DNA from: Takakia lepidozioides
Lineage: Eukaryota; Streptophyta; Takakiopsida; Takakiales; Takakiaceae
Length of the DNA: 64,000 nt
Direction: 5' to 3'
Assembly: GCA_030704615.1 (NCBI GenBank)
Contig: CM060734.1
Location: 52,406,042-52,470,041, forward strand
A program made the translations under genes and the position numbers. This document shows, one piece after another, positions 10,401-21,317 of this stretch. The notes under the pieces were generated by a model, which was given only the letters and a program-made list of their open reading frames with translations, was not told where the DNA came from and searched no databases. Numbering within the stretch: position 1 is the stretch's first letter; each line of letters opens with the position of its first letter.

Positions 10401-13286
10401 GCCCCTCAGCAAACTGTACAGCAGACCGTGCAGCAGACCGACAAATCCAGCCAGCAGATTGCCCCTCAGCAGACCGTGCAGCAGACCGACGAATCCAGCC
10501 AGCAGATTGCCTCTCAGCAGACTGTGCAGCACACTGGCGAACCTACTCAGCAGATGGCCGAGCAGACTATCCAGGAGACTAACAGCCAGTTTGTTCCCTG
10601 GATTCTGCAACAGACTCGGATGCACTGGCCTCACCGGGACCCTGTGGACGAATTTCTGCTGAGTTCCCAACAACATGTTTTTGGATCTGCCAGTATGAGT
10701 GTTTTGACCGAGTCCACTTTTCCCCCAGGCACATTCACTGACGATGTCATCAGGTCACCGGTAAAGCATTCTTATCCTACTCCCCGTGGTCTGCCTTCTA
10801 TGACCTTCCAGGTTAGTCCGGTTTTCGTGCGCTCAGTGGCGAAAGCCATAGATGAGTCCTACGTGATGACCAAACTCAATCTGGGAACGCAAAACCGTAT
10901 CATAGATCTTACAGAAGAGTCTGAGGAAGCAATTGCCGGTGGGTCTTCCATACATGTTCTTGATGTTTCCCAAGTCCATGGAGATCCGAACACCCAGCCG
11001 GCTGTCCACCAGACTGACCAGCACACTGAACAGTGGACACATGGAAGGACTGCCGAGCAACGTGTGGCGGGGCAGCATACTGTCTTCATTGATGAGAAGA
11101 CTGAACCGCAGACTAACCAGCAGACTGCACAGGTCACAGATGGAAGGACTGACCAGGATGGCTCGGAGCGGCAGACTGCACAGCTCAGCTCTGACTGCAC
11201 AGTTCAGATTGCACGGCCTGACCAGCACACTGCACACTTCACAGAGGGAAGGACTGACGACCAACCTGCCACCGAGCACATTGCCCACATTGAGGAAGAG
11301 ACTGAACCGCAGAGTTGCCAGCAGACTGCACAGTTCACAGACGAAGAACCGGCGGCCGAGCAGACTGCCCACATTGAGCAACAGACTGAACATGCTGGCA
11401 GGCACACTGACAAGGAACCACATGCGGCGCAGACACCGTCTAGTATAGCGCTGGATTACATGGAGTCTGCTCCCTCACCCCTTGGGCAGGTTGTGCCATT
11501 TCCTCTTTCAGCACTGTTGTTTATGTTTTAGCACATTGTGAAATTGGACTAATTCGACATTTTGCTCGGTATCCTCACAGGATGTTCGTCCCTCCGTCGG
11601 CAGACTGTCTACTTCTGAGGACATGACATCTTCCGCCCATGCTGCAAACGTGGGATCAACAGCCAAGAAAGGTGTGGGGGTGAGCACGCCCCAGGATGCG
11701 CGGGTCAGTTCTACACATTCGACCCACGAAGCTGCAAAGACAGGTCCAGCAAGTGTAAACAAACCTGCTGACCAGCCTCTGTTGCGAAGTAGGGCGGCAG
11801 CGCTGCGTTTGTCTGCTCTATCCAGCCCGCCTACAGCTGTCCCTGCTTCCCAGGGGAGAGGCAAAGCCAAGAAGCGGACTGTCGTGGACCATGCTGAGGA
11901 GGTCGAGGAGGGTCCGAGTACCAAGAGACCGGCGAAGAAAAAGTCTGGCGTCTTTATGAACAAAAACCGCAAGCTGGCTTTGGACATGGACAAAGATGTG
12001 GGTCGTTTCCTGGAGCAGCACAGGTGAGTACTGTGCTCAGTCTCCTCGTCTGTCTTTGTCGTTAAGTGCTTTGCGCTCTGTTGTGGTCAGTCTGCTGCTG
12101 GTTTCATCATTGTCTGTTGTGGTTAGTCTTGTAAGTCTGATGAATTGTTAGCCTGTAGAGTGTTTGGTACCATGTTGACGTCAGTCTGTTCAGTACATGA
12201 GGCTTCCCGAAGGATGGTCTGCTCTGTGCAGGATGGGTGCTCGGTTTGGCAAAGCACATGCTCTGCACGTGAAGGCAGGTAATTCCATGCTGATGTTTTT
12301 TGAAGGGGATCCACGGTTTGAATGCGGATTGTCGCCGGATGACATAAAGGCGGTCCAGAAGGTTGAGTCGGAGTGCACAGATAGACTCCTGGAGCTGTGG
12401 TGTCGATTCTATGAGAAGTCGGTTGAGGCTGCGTTCATCAACACTTTTGCTGTTCTTCCAACGTCGACGTGGACGGTGTTGAAGTCATTGGGGTGGGGCA
12501 ACATGAAAGCCTTCTGGAGGTCTTGAAAGGTTGCCTCAACACTGAACGACTGGGCAAGGACTTGAAAGAGTGCGATTTCATTTTGGTGCCAATTGGGGAC
12601 GAGTAAGAACTCTTCTGAGTCTGCTGAGACTGTCTCCTGAGTCATAGTCTGGTTTCGCAGTGTCGTCTTGACTCTGAGCGATTAAGTTGACCTCTGTATT
12701 TGTGCAGTGGACTGGGTTTGAAGATTGAGTTTGCTGAGTGCTGAGTTTGCTGAGTGGTCGGTCTGCTGAGTATCAGTCTGCTGAGTCTGCCCATCATGAT
12801 TGTGCAATGACGCCATGTTGTTTGATACCATTGCAGGGGGCACTGGAGTGTTTGTATCATCGACCTCCGCAATGGCTGTTACACTCACCTGAACTCTATC
12901 AGGGACTTGCATAAATGTCCCTTTGTTCTAGGGTGGATTCGGAAGCTTAGGGTACTCGATGGACTCACCAGAGTGGCATGAGATTGTCCAAGCATTTCAG
13001 TCAGTTCCACGCGCCTGATATGCCCCAGCAACCATTCAGCTGGGAGTGTGGCTTTTACGTCATGTCATTCATTCAAGTGTTTTATGAGTGGGTAAAAGTC
13101 AAATGTCTCCAAGACTGCAAAGCCAGAGAGAGGAACACCTTTCACGAAGGACTGGTTTACTTTCAAGTTTGCACTTGGGCAGCGAATGCAGTGTGCCCAG
13201 TATATCGTGCGGGGGTTGGACAATGTAGAGAAACTGCTCTCATGAGTATGATGTACTTGTCATGTGAAGTCTATGTACCGAAATAA
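7482..13286 (+). pseudogene. MULE-encoded zinc-finger / Gln-Gln-Thr-repeat / Ulp1-like protease gene, decayed
   Basis: Phase-consistent exons: 7482-8441, 8718-9927, 10018-11489, 11581-12023, 12202-12602, and 12837 onward to the stop at 13286. The start MEDACEKDG follows the repeat array. A zinc-finger-like CPFCEEVIKDKIQLNRHC lies at ~7665-7720. A Lys-rich basic tract (~7970-8030) and an acidic tract (~8405-8440) follow. Gln-Gln-Thr repeats occupy 8980-9190 and 10310-11440. The C-terminus matches Ulp1/C48 cysteine proteases: FILVPIGDE joined by splicing to GHWSVCIIDL (His at 12841), then MPQQPFSWECGFYVM (Gln and nucleophile Cys). The usual Asp position reads Asn (HLNSI). Breaks: TAG at 8166-8168, TAA at 10185-10187, a one-base loss near 12459, and a frame change between 12930 and 12978. 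The central ~350 residues (9200-9927) are not recognised. Ulp1 enzymes remove SUMO; the role in MULEs is unknown. Confidence 0.8.
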
Positions 13287-13794
13287 AAAATGCAAGTCTT
13301 TTCCCGTACTATTCCAGTGGTGATGAGCATTTTTGTGTACTGTGGGTGCTGGCATGTTTTGTAATGTTGTCACTAAACTCAATGGACACAATGGTGTCAA
13401 TTTTTCCATGCACTGTGCACCCGAGTCTGCTGAGCTTGAATGTGCGAGCAGTATGCTGCCGAGGCTAGGACTGCTAGGTCTGGTACCTAGTCTGGGAGGC
13501 ACCATGTCCATGAGTCCGCTGGGACGCTGGATTGGCATAAGTTGCAGGGATGAGGTGGAAGTGTGGTGAGCAGATTTTTGGAGTGGGCAGCAGACTGACC
13601 AGCAGACTGGCTTACTGGCGCTCGCAGTCTGTTGACTGTGACTCTGTTGGGAGACTGTGCGTGAGTCCGTTGGGAGACTATGCTTGGGAGACTATGTGGG
13701 AGTCAGTTGGGAGACTGGAGGAGTCCGTTGGGAGACTGTGCATTAGTCCATTTGCGGACTTGTATTTCAGAAAAGGGACAATGCTACCAGAAGA
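13287..13794. repeat. MULE interior with dispersed AGTCTGCTGAG/GAGACT motifs
   Basis: 3' flank of the Ulp1-like gene. From about 13420 to 13760 it holds irregular short repeats: GAGTCTGCTGAG, CAGCAGACTGACCAGCAGAC, then GTTGGGAGACT/GTCCGTTGGGAGACT. No gene is seen. Confidence 0.65.
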
Positions 13795-14058
13795 AATTGC
13801 AGACTTATATTGTCTTCTTCGTGACACCTACACGACATGTCACCTTGTCTCTTTTCGAGGAATTGCAGACTTATATTGTCTTCTCCGTGACACCTACACG
13901 ACATGAAACCTTGTCTCTTTTCGAGGAATTGCAGACTTATATTGTCTTCTCCGTGACACCTACACGACATGAAACCTTGTCTGTTTTCGAGGCATTGCAG
14001 ACTTATATTGTCTTCTTCGTGACATCTACACGACCTGAAACCTTGCAAATTTTCGAGT
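13795..14058. repeat. 66-bp tandem repeat, four copies
   Basis: AATTGCAGACTTATATTGTC recurs at 13795, 13861 and 13927, with a variant at 13993, a period of exactly 66 (22 codons, so open in several frames). Copies 2 and 3 are nearly identical; copy 4 is the most diverged. The array lies between the 3' ends of the two convergent MULE genes. Confidence 0.93.
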
Positions 14059-17000
14059 ATATATGTGCTGCAGGTGCAGGTGCAGACACCCTCTTGCTGG
14101 TTCTCCGCAAAACCCTAGGCCGGGTTTTCCAGGCCTCCACGAAATCTCGTCTCATTTTCAGAGACATGTTGTTGTTGTCGTTCAGAGGACGGAAAGCCTT
14201 CGCTGCCGCAGGGTGCAACATTCCAGCCGCACTTTTCGCCAGGATATCAACGAGCTGCCCTCTGCACATATGAAGAGCAGATCGGGCATGTGCCTCCAGG
14301 TATTTGTCATCACCTACAATGCGAAGTATGTCCGCGAATTCTTGTTCCAATGAGGCTGAGACTGCAGAGGTGCCTCGTCGTAGGGGAAGTCGTCCGGAGG
14401 ATGTCTTTCCATGAACTGATTGGATTCGTCGATGCCGCCGGCACCATTGCCCAAGAGCAAGTTAGGTATTCCTCCATGAATGGTTCCCCGCGCCGTGCCA
14501 TAAGCGCGCACAAGGAGGCCATCCTGCAGGTCAGGGTGAAGCATCTTCAGGACACGGACCTGATGCTTGCATAAGTTTCCCTTTATTGCCCATGGGCACG
14601 TGCAACAACCCCAATCGCAATCAGGATTGTAAACAATGTATGTTGTGCCGGGGTGGTTGCTGCTGAGAACGTAGGCTGGTTCACCAGGACCCAAGGGAAG
14701 AGTAACACTCTCAGCAGGAATGTCTCGTGCCGCAAGTATAGAACTGGATATGTACTTTTCGTGTTTGTCATTTCTTATGAACCCGTGGGTCTTCAAATGG
14801 ATTGCGTACCAGTAGTGTGTTAGCACACGGCCAGTGAGATCCCATATAAGCCAGTCCACTCTACGACCATTCATCTTGTCTTTCCCCATGGCAAGTCTTG
14901 CCTTCAGATTTCCATGGTATGCCTCAATGCTTGCGTTTGTGTCTTGGCTCGCATGAGGGACATTGCGGGCTGCTGTACACCACATTGTTATTTTGGGCTT
15001 CCAGTACTGTTCGATATAGTCACGAAATTCATGTCCTTTCGGGTATTTTGACCTCATACGACGGATTCTCCTTGCAACCCACCGAAGCGTTCTTTTCTCG
15101 TTGCGTGGTCCCCCTCTACAGTACATGAGGTCTCACATATCCTTCAACAAGTTTATAGCGGTCACCGGATCCGTTGTTTTCTTGCATGATTGCTTCACCC
15201 ATGCCTTGCGGACATGCCAAAGGCAGAGGAAAATGAGTACTCCTTCAAAAACAATTCTACACAACACACATGGTACACATTAGAGTCTTGGGATCGGATT
15301 GCAATGGTGGACTGCCGGAGTGGACTGTAACAGCGACCTGTATCAGCGGGCAGAGCCACTGGACTCGCCCAGTGGACAGTACAATGCCATGATGTTGATG
15401 TGCTGGAATAACCCCATTGGACTACCCAGTGGACTTCCCCATTGGACTTCCCCTAGCTAGGACTGGGGCAGCGGACTGCCCCAGGGACTGCCGAGTGGAC
15501 TTGGCAGCGGACGGCCGACCCCAGGGACTGCTGAGTGGACTTGGCAGCGGACTGCCAAGCGGACTTGCCGGGGGACTGATGACCGGACTTGACAGCGGAC
15601 TACCAGTGGATTTGCCCAGCGAACTGCCATCGGGTTTCGCCACAGGAGTCTACCAGTGGACTGTAGCAATGGACTGCTGCAGTGGACTTCGACAATGGAC
15701 CGGTGCTGTGGACCAACAGACTTACCAAATAGCGTTGATTTCTGCTTCGGCATCGTCCATAATGAAGGCATTGGGTCGCCAACTCGGCAAATCTGCGAGG
15801 ACTGAATCGCGCAAGGCTCTCATCCACGGAACCAGGTCTCTTGTCCGATTCCTCGCGGATAGGATATAGGCAATTGGTATACCGTTCAACCACTCGTCGA
15901 AGACCATCAACGTGTACAATGGGAACTGTTGGAATGCACAATGTAAGATGGTCAGAGCATGCAAATTTCGCTCAGTTCTGCACGAGAAGACTTCATAAGA
16001 GTGATGAGGTCTGTAGCGGTTCACAATGGGTCTGCCTCTCGGTCTTCCGCAACGTACACAACCCTAAACATACAGAAAGGGTCAGCACACCAAATATTAT
16101 GTGAATGTTGCATGATATTATGCTATCATGCTCGTACAAGTCCATGGAATCGTTCGAATAGTACCTTGTCATGATTTGTCCCAAAGGTTGCATCACATGC
16201 AACGATATGGTCATGTCCTAGTTCCAGCATTCGTTGTTTCTGCCACGGAGTCTGTATGCCAATAGTGAATGTCAAATCTCCATCAAAATGCTTGAATGTT
16301 GGCTCTAATTTCTCCTCTTGATAGAAAAAAACGGACGCAGGATTCTGGTCTCTCCACATGCGCACACTCTCTACATTATCGGCGTGCTTTTTGAAGGTTT
16401 GTCACGCACGTTTTTCGGCAAGGTTGCGAACATCTTGCTCCAACAAGAAATCAGCGCGGGTCCATGCATCGCCCAAGCCGGTGTTGTTCATCACGTGCTC
16501 TTTATGCTCCATCATGATTTGGGCGACCGACAGGCCTCGGCACAAACACTCGACGACCCAGGCTTTCAATTCCTCGCTAATGTGTGGTGCATAGGCGTGG
16601 TGGGTGTTCCTGAACTCTGCGGACTTCCCATGCGAGGGTTTCCCTTGCGCATCTGTATGCTCCATGTTGTTGTAGTACGTGAGGACACAGATGTCAGGGG
16701 CGAGATAACATTGCTGGACCTTGAAACAACATTGACAACCACGTTTGTAAGACTCTCCATACTCCGACTTCTTACTCCTTGGGCCTTTATGAGGGCAAGA
16801 TGTTCCAGCACCCACAAGAGGTCCTCCACGCTTCTGTTTTGGATCCTCCACTATTGCCTTGTTGGTGCGCTTGTCATCAGGACCGTAGCAGCATTGATAC
16901 CTGGACAGAAAATTCTAAAATCGATATCCAACGACTTGAGGAAGCATAAAATCAGAGAACTCGTGAAACAAAAAATGGCAACAGACATGCAATGAAACGT

Positions 17001-17348
17001 CAAAAGGACTGAGGATGGTGCACACATAATACTGGACAGAAATGTGTTGGCTCTGGGTGCTTTTCGCGAGCTGGGTTCCACTTTAGAATGGACATTCACC
17101 CAAAACTGAGTGGGGTAGTCCTCCAAACTCTCCTCTCCCAGGATGAAGTCACCAACTCTATCCCAAGGTATGCAGGCCTTTTCAACATTCACTCGCACAC
17201 CCATAAACCCATATTGCGTCTCACTCTTCCAATGGAGATCCTTCCTGTTGAAGGGTCCTGGTTTTGCTGTTTGCAAACATTGTCGAAGAGGCCGTATAAG
17301 CGGGCTTTCCGTGATCAGTATATCATCGGGTTTTGCTTCCACGTCCAT
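14003..17348 (-). pseudogene. MULE transposase with SWIM zinc finger, decayed
   Basis: Leftward spliced transposase. Likely 5' exon from 17348 (MDVEAKPDDILITES), then an exon from 16900 to 16165, an intron 15926-16164, exon 15925-15726, an intron 15257-15725, and an exon from 15256 on. Catalytic motifs of the MULE DDE domain: ACDATFGT (first Asp, exon end 16165), IMDDAEAE (second Asp), CLWHVRKAW, and TNASIEAYHG (Glu). A SWIM finger (WGCCTCPW...NLCKH) follows at ~14560-14620. Breaks: TGA at 16402-16404, TGA at 15133-15135, a TGA formed across the 15726/15256 splice, and a frameshift near 14386. After that shift a natural-looking C-terminus continues in another frame to ~14003. The first intron boundaries (about 17010-16900) are uncertain. 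Its normal job would be binding the TIRs and cutting the element out. Confidence 0.88.
15290..15725. repeat. GTGGACT/GCGGACTGCC-rich tract inside transposase intron
   Basis: Dense irregular repeats such as GCCGAGTGGACTTGGCAGCG and CAGCGGACTGCC. It fills the intron between the second-Asp exon and the CLWHV exon. The core GGACTG / CAGTCC matches the motif family of the TIRs and the 311-bp array. Confidence 0.8.
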
Positions 17349-17492
17349 GCCCTATACAGTACAAAGGACACGCTTCTGAACATGCAAGAAACGCGCCGCA
17401 GTACAAGACACGATCGACAACGTGCCAGGAGAACAGTGCGCACGTTCGCGGCTGCTGGCAAGTGGCAGGCGGCTGGGATGCAGGTTTGAATT

Positions 17493-17817
17493 GCAGCCCT
17501 AAAAATGGAGGGCTCGGATGGGTTATGGGAATGGACGATGGCGATCCTGCGCCGTCATCAGACTGGATGGCAGGGGACTGGCCAACGGATTGGCGGACTG
17601 GCAGACTGCTGGGTAGCGGACTGGCAGACTGGAGGGCAGCGGACTCATGGGCGGCGGACTGGCTGCGCGGCGGACGGGGGCGCGCCCGCGGCTGGGCGAC
17701 TGCGCGCAGCGGCGGGCGGGGCGGGCGGGGTGCTGGGGAGCCGGGCGTCCGTGCGCGGGGCCCACCGGCCACATTGCATGTGCCCATTGAAGACCCTATT
17801 ATCTTAAAATGAGAGGC
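17493..17817 (-). repeat. MULE right terminal inverted repeat
   Basis: Reverse complement of 3367-3732, about 40 bp shorter because several short CAGTCC units are missing. Outer end GCCTCTCATTTTAA on the minus strand. Part of the region 17349-17492 just inside it is non-repeated and has no recognised gene. Confidence 0.9.
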
Positions 17818-17826
17818 CCAGATTGA
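17818..17826. repeat. 9-bp target site duplication, right copy (MULE)
   Basis: CCAGATTGA, identical to 3358-3366, immediately outside the right TIR. Confidence 0.92.
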
Positions 17827-19050
17827 CACTTGAAATTCAGGGTCTGCATTATTGGAAAACCTACTTGCCTTAAGAAAAAAAAACCCTAAACCAGATCTTT
17901 TATCAACCCTGGATCAATGGCTTTCAAGAAATACCTTTGTCTGGGTCCTGGGCCGCCTGCTGGCGGAAATGGATCTTGACCCGATGGAGTGGTCTTGAAA
18001 ATTCCAGAGATCGCCGGAGCCGTTCTTTGGTTACACCACAAAAAAGGGTTACAGGGCCCTCTTTAACGTTCAAAGCCTAAAGGTCAAGTGGGAAGCCAGA
18101 TGGGAACTCTATGGCTTTCGCAATGGGAACTGGTCTGCCATCTAGAACTCGGTGTGGATAAAATCGCGCCCGGCTAAGATATCTGCTTTCCTTTGGCAAA
18201 TTGGTAATAGGGTGCTTGAGGTGGGAGAGTGGCTGCAGTTTCAGGCAACTCTCCTTTATGAGTGTTGTGCAGCTAATATCTTGGAGTCCCTGGAGCATTG
18301 TCTTCTCCCCTGCCAGAGTCTGGCCTCTAGTAAGAGTATTCTATGGGTATTGGAATACTAAACCCCTACTGTCTCTGGATATCCTTCTTAACTATGACCA
18401 GCGCTCCAAGAAAATATCTATTGACTGTCCTGTTTTTGAAACCCTCTGCAGCTCGACCCTATGGCACCTATGGAAAGCTCGTTGCATGAAAACTTTCTCT
18501 GAGGAGACCTCCTCTGTTTCCTCCTTCTATCTACCGTTTTTTATGATCTAGGAGTAGAATCAAGAAAAGCTTGGTCGAAAACATGTGCAGATATCGAACG
18601 GAATTCAAGGAGTGCGGCCTCCATCCTGCATGCTACCTTTCAGGCCACTTAGGGCAAACATGGCATTATCTGCATCTCCTCGGCAATGGACCGTGCTCCC
18701 TCCTCCCTGCTGGCGAGACCACCACTCACCTCCCCACTGTGTCCCCTGAGTTCGAGCGGGACGTAAACTGGAAGCACTTGAAGCCTTCATCAACTGTCTC
18801 TAGGCTTCATTATCGTTAGAAAGTTCCTCAGAGAGACAAGCCACTTCCTCAGTGTCCTGGATCCTATTAGCAATCGCACAGCCCCCGAGTGCTATGTCCC
18901 GGAGAGCTCTCTTAGCTAAGTTGTCAACCAGTAGTTTTCTTGATAGTTCCCCATCCTTCCTAGACTGGATCATAGATAAATTTCGATCTGCAGGTAGATT
19001 GTTACATAGCTCAAGACTTCTTGATCAATCTCTCTTTTGAGGGGAAGGGT
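17827..19050 (+). pseudogene. LINE ORF2 C-terminal remnant (RT zinc-binding region)
   Basis: Broken coding sequence of a plant L1-type LINE. 18155-18360 reads as the zf-RVT region after the reverse transcriptase (RPAKISAFLWQIGNRVLEVG, then a Cys..Cys..ESLEHCLLPC block). 18570-18830 resembles the corresponding part of the LINE at 35421-37390. Several stops and frame changes are present. Confidence 0.72.
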
Positions 19051-20296
19051 TTTTTTTTTTTTTTTTTTTTAAATTTTTAAACAGGGACGGTGGCCTCAAA
19101 GCTTTATATATATGTGCGTAAAAATCACGAAATACATCCTGGGGGAGAGTCAAAATGGAAAAAATAACCTCCTATAAGGCCGTGAAGGCGTATCGTATGG
19201 GGTATACCCAGGAAGGGGGAGAAGAGGTGGTGAACTAAAAGGGTGTAGGCCCTGATCTGAGAAGAAGCAAGGCAGACATGGGGGAGTCTGGCGTTGGACA
19301 AGCTAGGTGACAGACACTATCACAGACACAAGATGGGGTGTACCGTTGCAATCTATCACCCAAGTCTGGGTAATGATTTCCTGCCCTTTCCTGCTCTACG
19401 CTCCAAAGTCCAACTGCACCTTTGATTTGTAAGAACTCAGTTTCTGGTGTCTCCAATTAATATCCAGTGCTTCAGAGTCAGCTGGCGATTTGCCAAGCCC
19501 TGGGGATGTTGTCATTCCAAATGACTCTAGAGTTAGAGATCCTGGTGCAGATGATGTTGTCTTTAGCCCAGGTGATGTTGAAGTCCGAGAACAGTTGTTG
19601 CCTCCTTCCTTCATTACACCTGCTGAAAAGCTGCAAAGCAATACCCGCCAAGCCTTATGTCCCTCAGTCACCAATCTGCATAGATTTTACAAAGGGTTGC
19701 TCTGATGCTTGGTCTCTTTCCCTCAAAAACCATTTTGCATCTAGTTTTCCAAATGTCTCAGAGAGACTAAGCTCTCAAATTAGCCCATATTGGACATGTG
19801 TTCCATAAGGCTCCATTCTGCAGATTGAGAAGCAACAGGTTGTCCGCAGCAGGTTGTCCGAGGTGGGCGGCAGAACCATCCACTTGGAGTAGAAAGAATT
19901 GATGAAATTCCACACCCTTGAGGCTGTCTGGCAATGTAGCAGGCAGTGTTCAAGGGATTCATAATGTCCTTGTTGGCATGAAACACAGATCGGACTCAGG
20001 GCAGGGATCATGCTGGCCACTGGCAGAATCCTATTTGCTATTTTCCAAAAGAACATACTCACTTTCGAGGCTCTCTGCTTGGCCCAGATATCTTTCCAGA
20101 TCCTTTTCCAACCCTGGCTGTTGAGATTTATATTCCATTTGGCATCAAAGCAAGAGTCTCCCAACAAGAGCTTATAACCAAATTTTACTTTGTAGCCTAG
20201 AAATGGGGTTTTCTTTTCATCTTTCCATGTCCATTGTCCAGGGTCCAGGTGCAGTCTGCTAAGAGGGAGAGTAGGGATATGTTTTTGGCCCAACAT
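19051..20296 (-). pseudogene. LINE ORF2 C-terminal remnant, opposite strand, with poly(A) tail
   Basis: 19775-20296 reads leftward as an LINE zf-RVT segment: WKRIWKDIWAKQRASKVSMF, FFWKIANRILPV, CVSCQQGHYESLEHCLLHC. A run of about 22 T at 19051-19072 is the poly(A) tail of this minus-strand LINE. The part 19080-19770 is its degenerate 3' sequence. It lies tail to tail with the plus-strand LINE at 17827-19050. Confidence 0.72.
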
Positions 20297-20786
20297 ATCT
20301 CATCTCCAGGAGGGTTCCTATTCTCACTGATATCGGTGTGTGTGCCTTATGGTGTAATCGGGGTTTTAATTTTTCTCCCCACAATAAGCTACAATCCCCG
20401 GACCCTTGTTAATTTTTAATAATAATAATAACAAATAAAGATAAAAATAACAAGCCTAACAGGGTGATGGGCTCTCTTGCTTTGGCAAAACACAAGAGGA
20501 AGGAAGGGGAATGACTCAGCACAACACACCAATCGGAGCCTTGGCATGGTGTAAGGTCCTTTGACCACATTTTCTTCATTCAATTCTTCAACATGTTGCA
20601 AAGTCTCTCTCTACAAGAGATCCAACAATAAAAAAGAACATGCTCAGTTGTCTGTCATGTGTTGTGAAGCACCGGAATCAATATACCATGAGTCTTCAGC
20701 AATTTCAGGCAGACAAGGAAGTTTCAAATAATTTGGTTTCATGGGAAATGGAACTATTGGTATGACTAGTTCTCCTCTCATCGGAC
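20297..20786. other. intergenic, no gene recognised
   Basis: Includes GGGGTTTTAATTTTTCTCCC and an (AAT)n run at 20415-20435, typical of LINE 3' ends in this window. Nothing else could be assigned. Confidence 0.45.
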
Positions 20787-21317
20787 ATTGAACCCTGTCT
20801 GTGTGAGGAAGTAGAGAAGAAGAGAGAGCATTCTAAACTGACGCCATGATGAGTGTAGAAGGATAGCTTAGAAACTGATGGAAAAAGGCCGAGGTGGGCT
20901 GCCACAGGTATTCGCCATACAGGTGAGTGGGCTCCGTGAAGACCTCAAAAAACATGCCGCCACCTGTGCACTGCAGAAAAGCAATGGAGAAGGAGCAAAA
21001 ACCAACAAAGCATAGAGTAACGATGAGAAAGAACTGAAGCTGTGGAGCTGAAATGCGCAGACGACGGAGTCCCTTGCATATGGTGGCTATGGCGCCGTCA
21101 GGGATGCCATTCAAATTGGGTAATAACACGAAACACTTGGCGGTTTCTTTTTTGGGGTCGCTGTATTTGAATGAATGCGACGTCGGATCCAGGCTCGGAA
21201 TTGTGTTGCGCAATTCAGCAGAAAGGAATGTACTCTGGGCGAAGAAGCAAGAAAGCGCATGGGATCATAGGCAATGCCGATAATTGGTATGTCTGGCGTG
21301 TAGGTCAACGCTGGAGC

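Larger units (their letters stand above)
3367..17817. mobile_element. 14.45-kb Mutator-like element (MULE) with transposase and Ulp1-type protease gene
   Basis: Bounded by ~0.35-kb inverted repeats (both outer ends read GCCTCTCATTTTAA inward) and by a perfect 9-bp duplication of CCAGATTGA. Inside, left to right: subterminal DNA, an inverted array of 311-bp repeats, a rightward spliced gene with a Ulp1-like C-terminus, a 66-bp tandem repeat, and a leftward MULE transposase with SWIM zinc finger. MULEs carrying Ulp1-like protease genes are known in plants (the Kaonashi group). This copy has in-frame stops and frameshifts in both genes, so it is presumably immobile unless helped in trans. Exact target duplications show no later rearrangement across the ends. 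Confidence 0.92.

Noticed and set aside
16402-16404. Reading TGA as edited or recoded codon
   Set aside because: U-to-C editing in seed-free plants acts on organelle transcripts. Several other lesions in the same gene favour decay.
20833-21213. 126-residue minus-strand frame with a hydrophobic stretch, identical in both duplicates
   Set aside because: No family recognised. Identity between copies is explained by the identical DNA tract, so it gives no evidence of coding.
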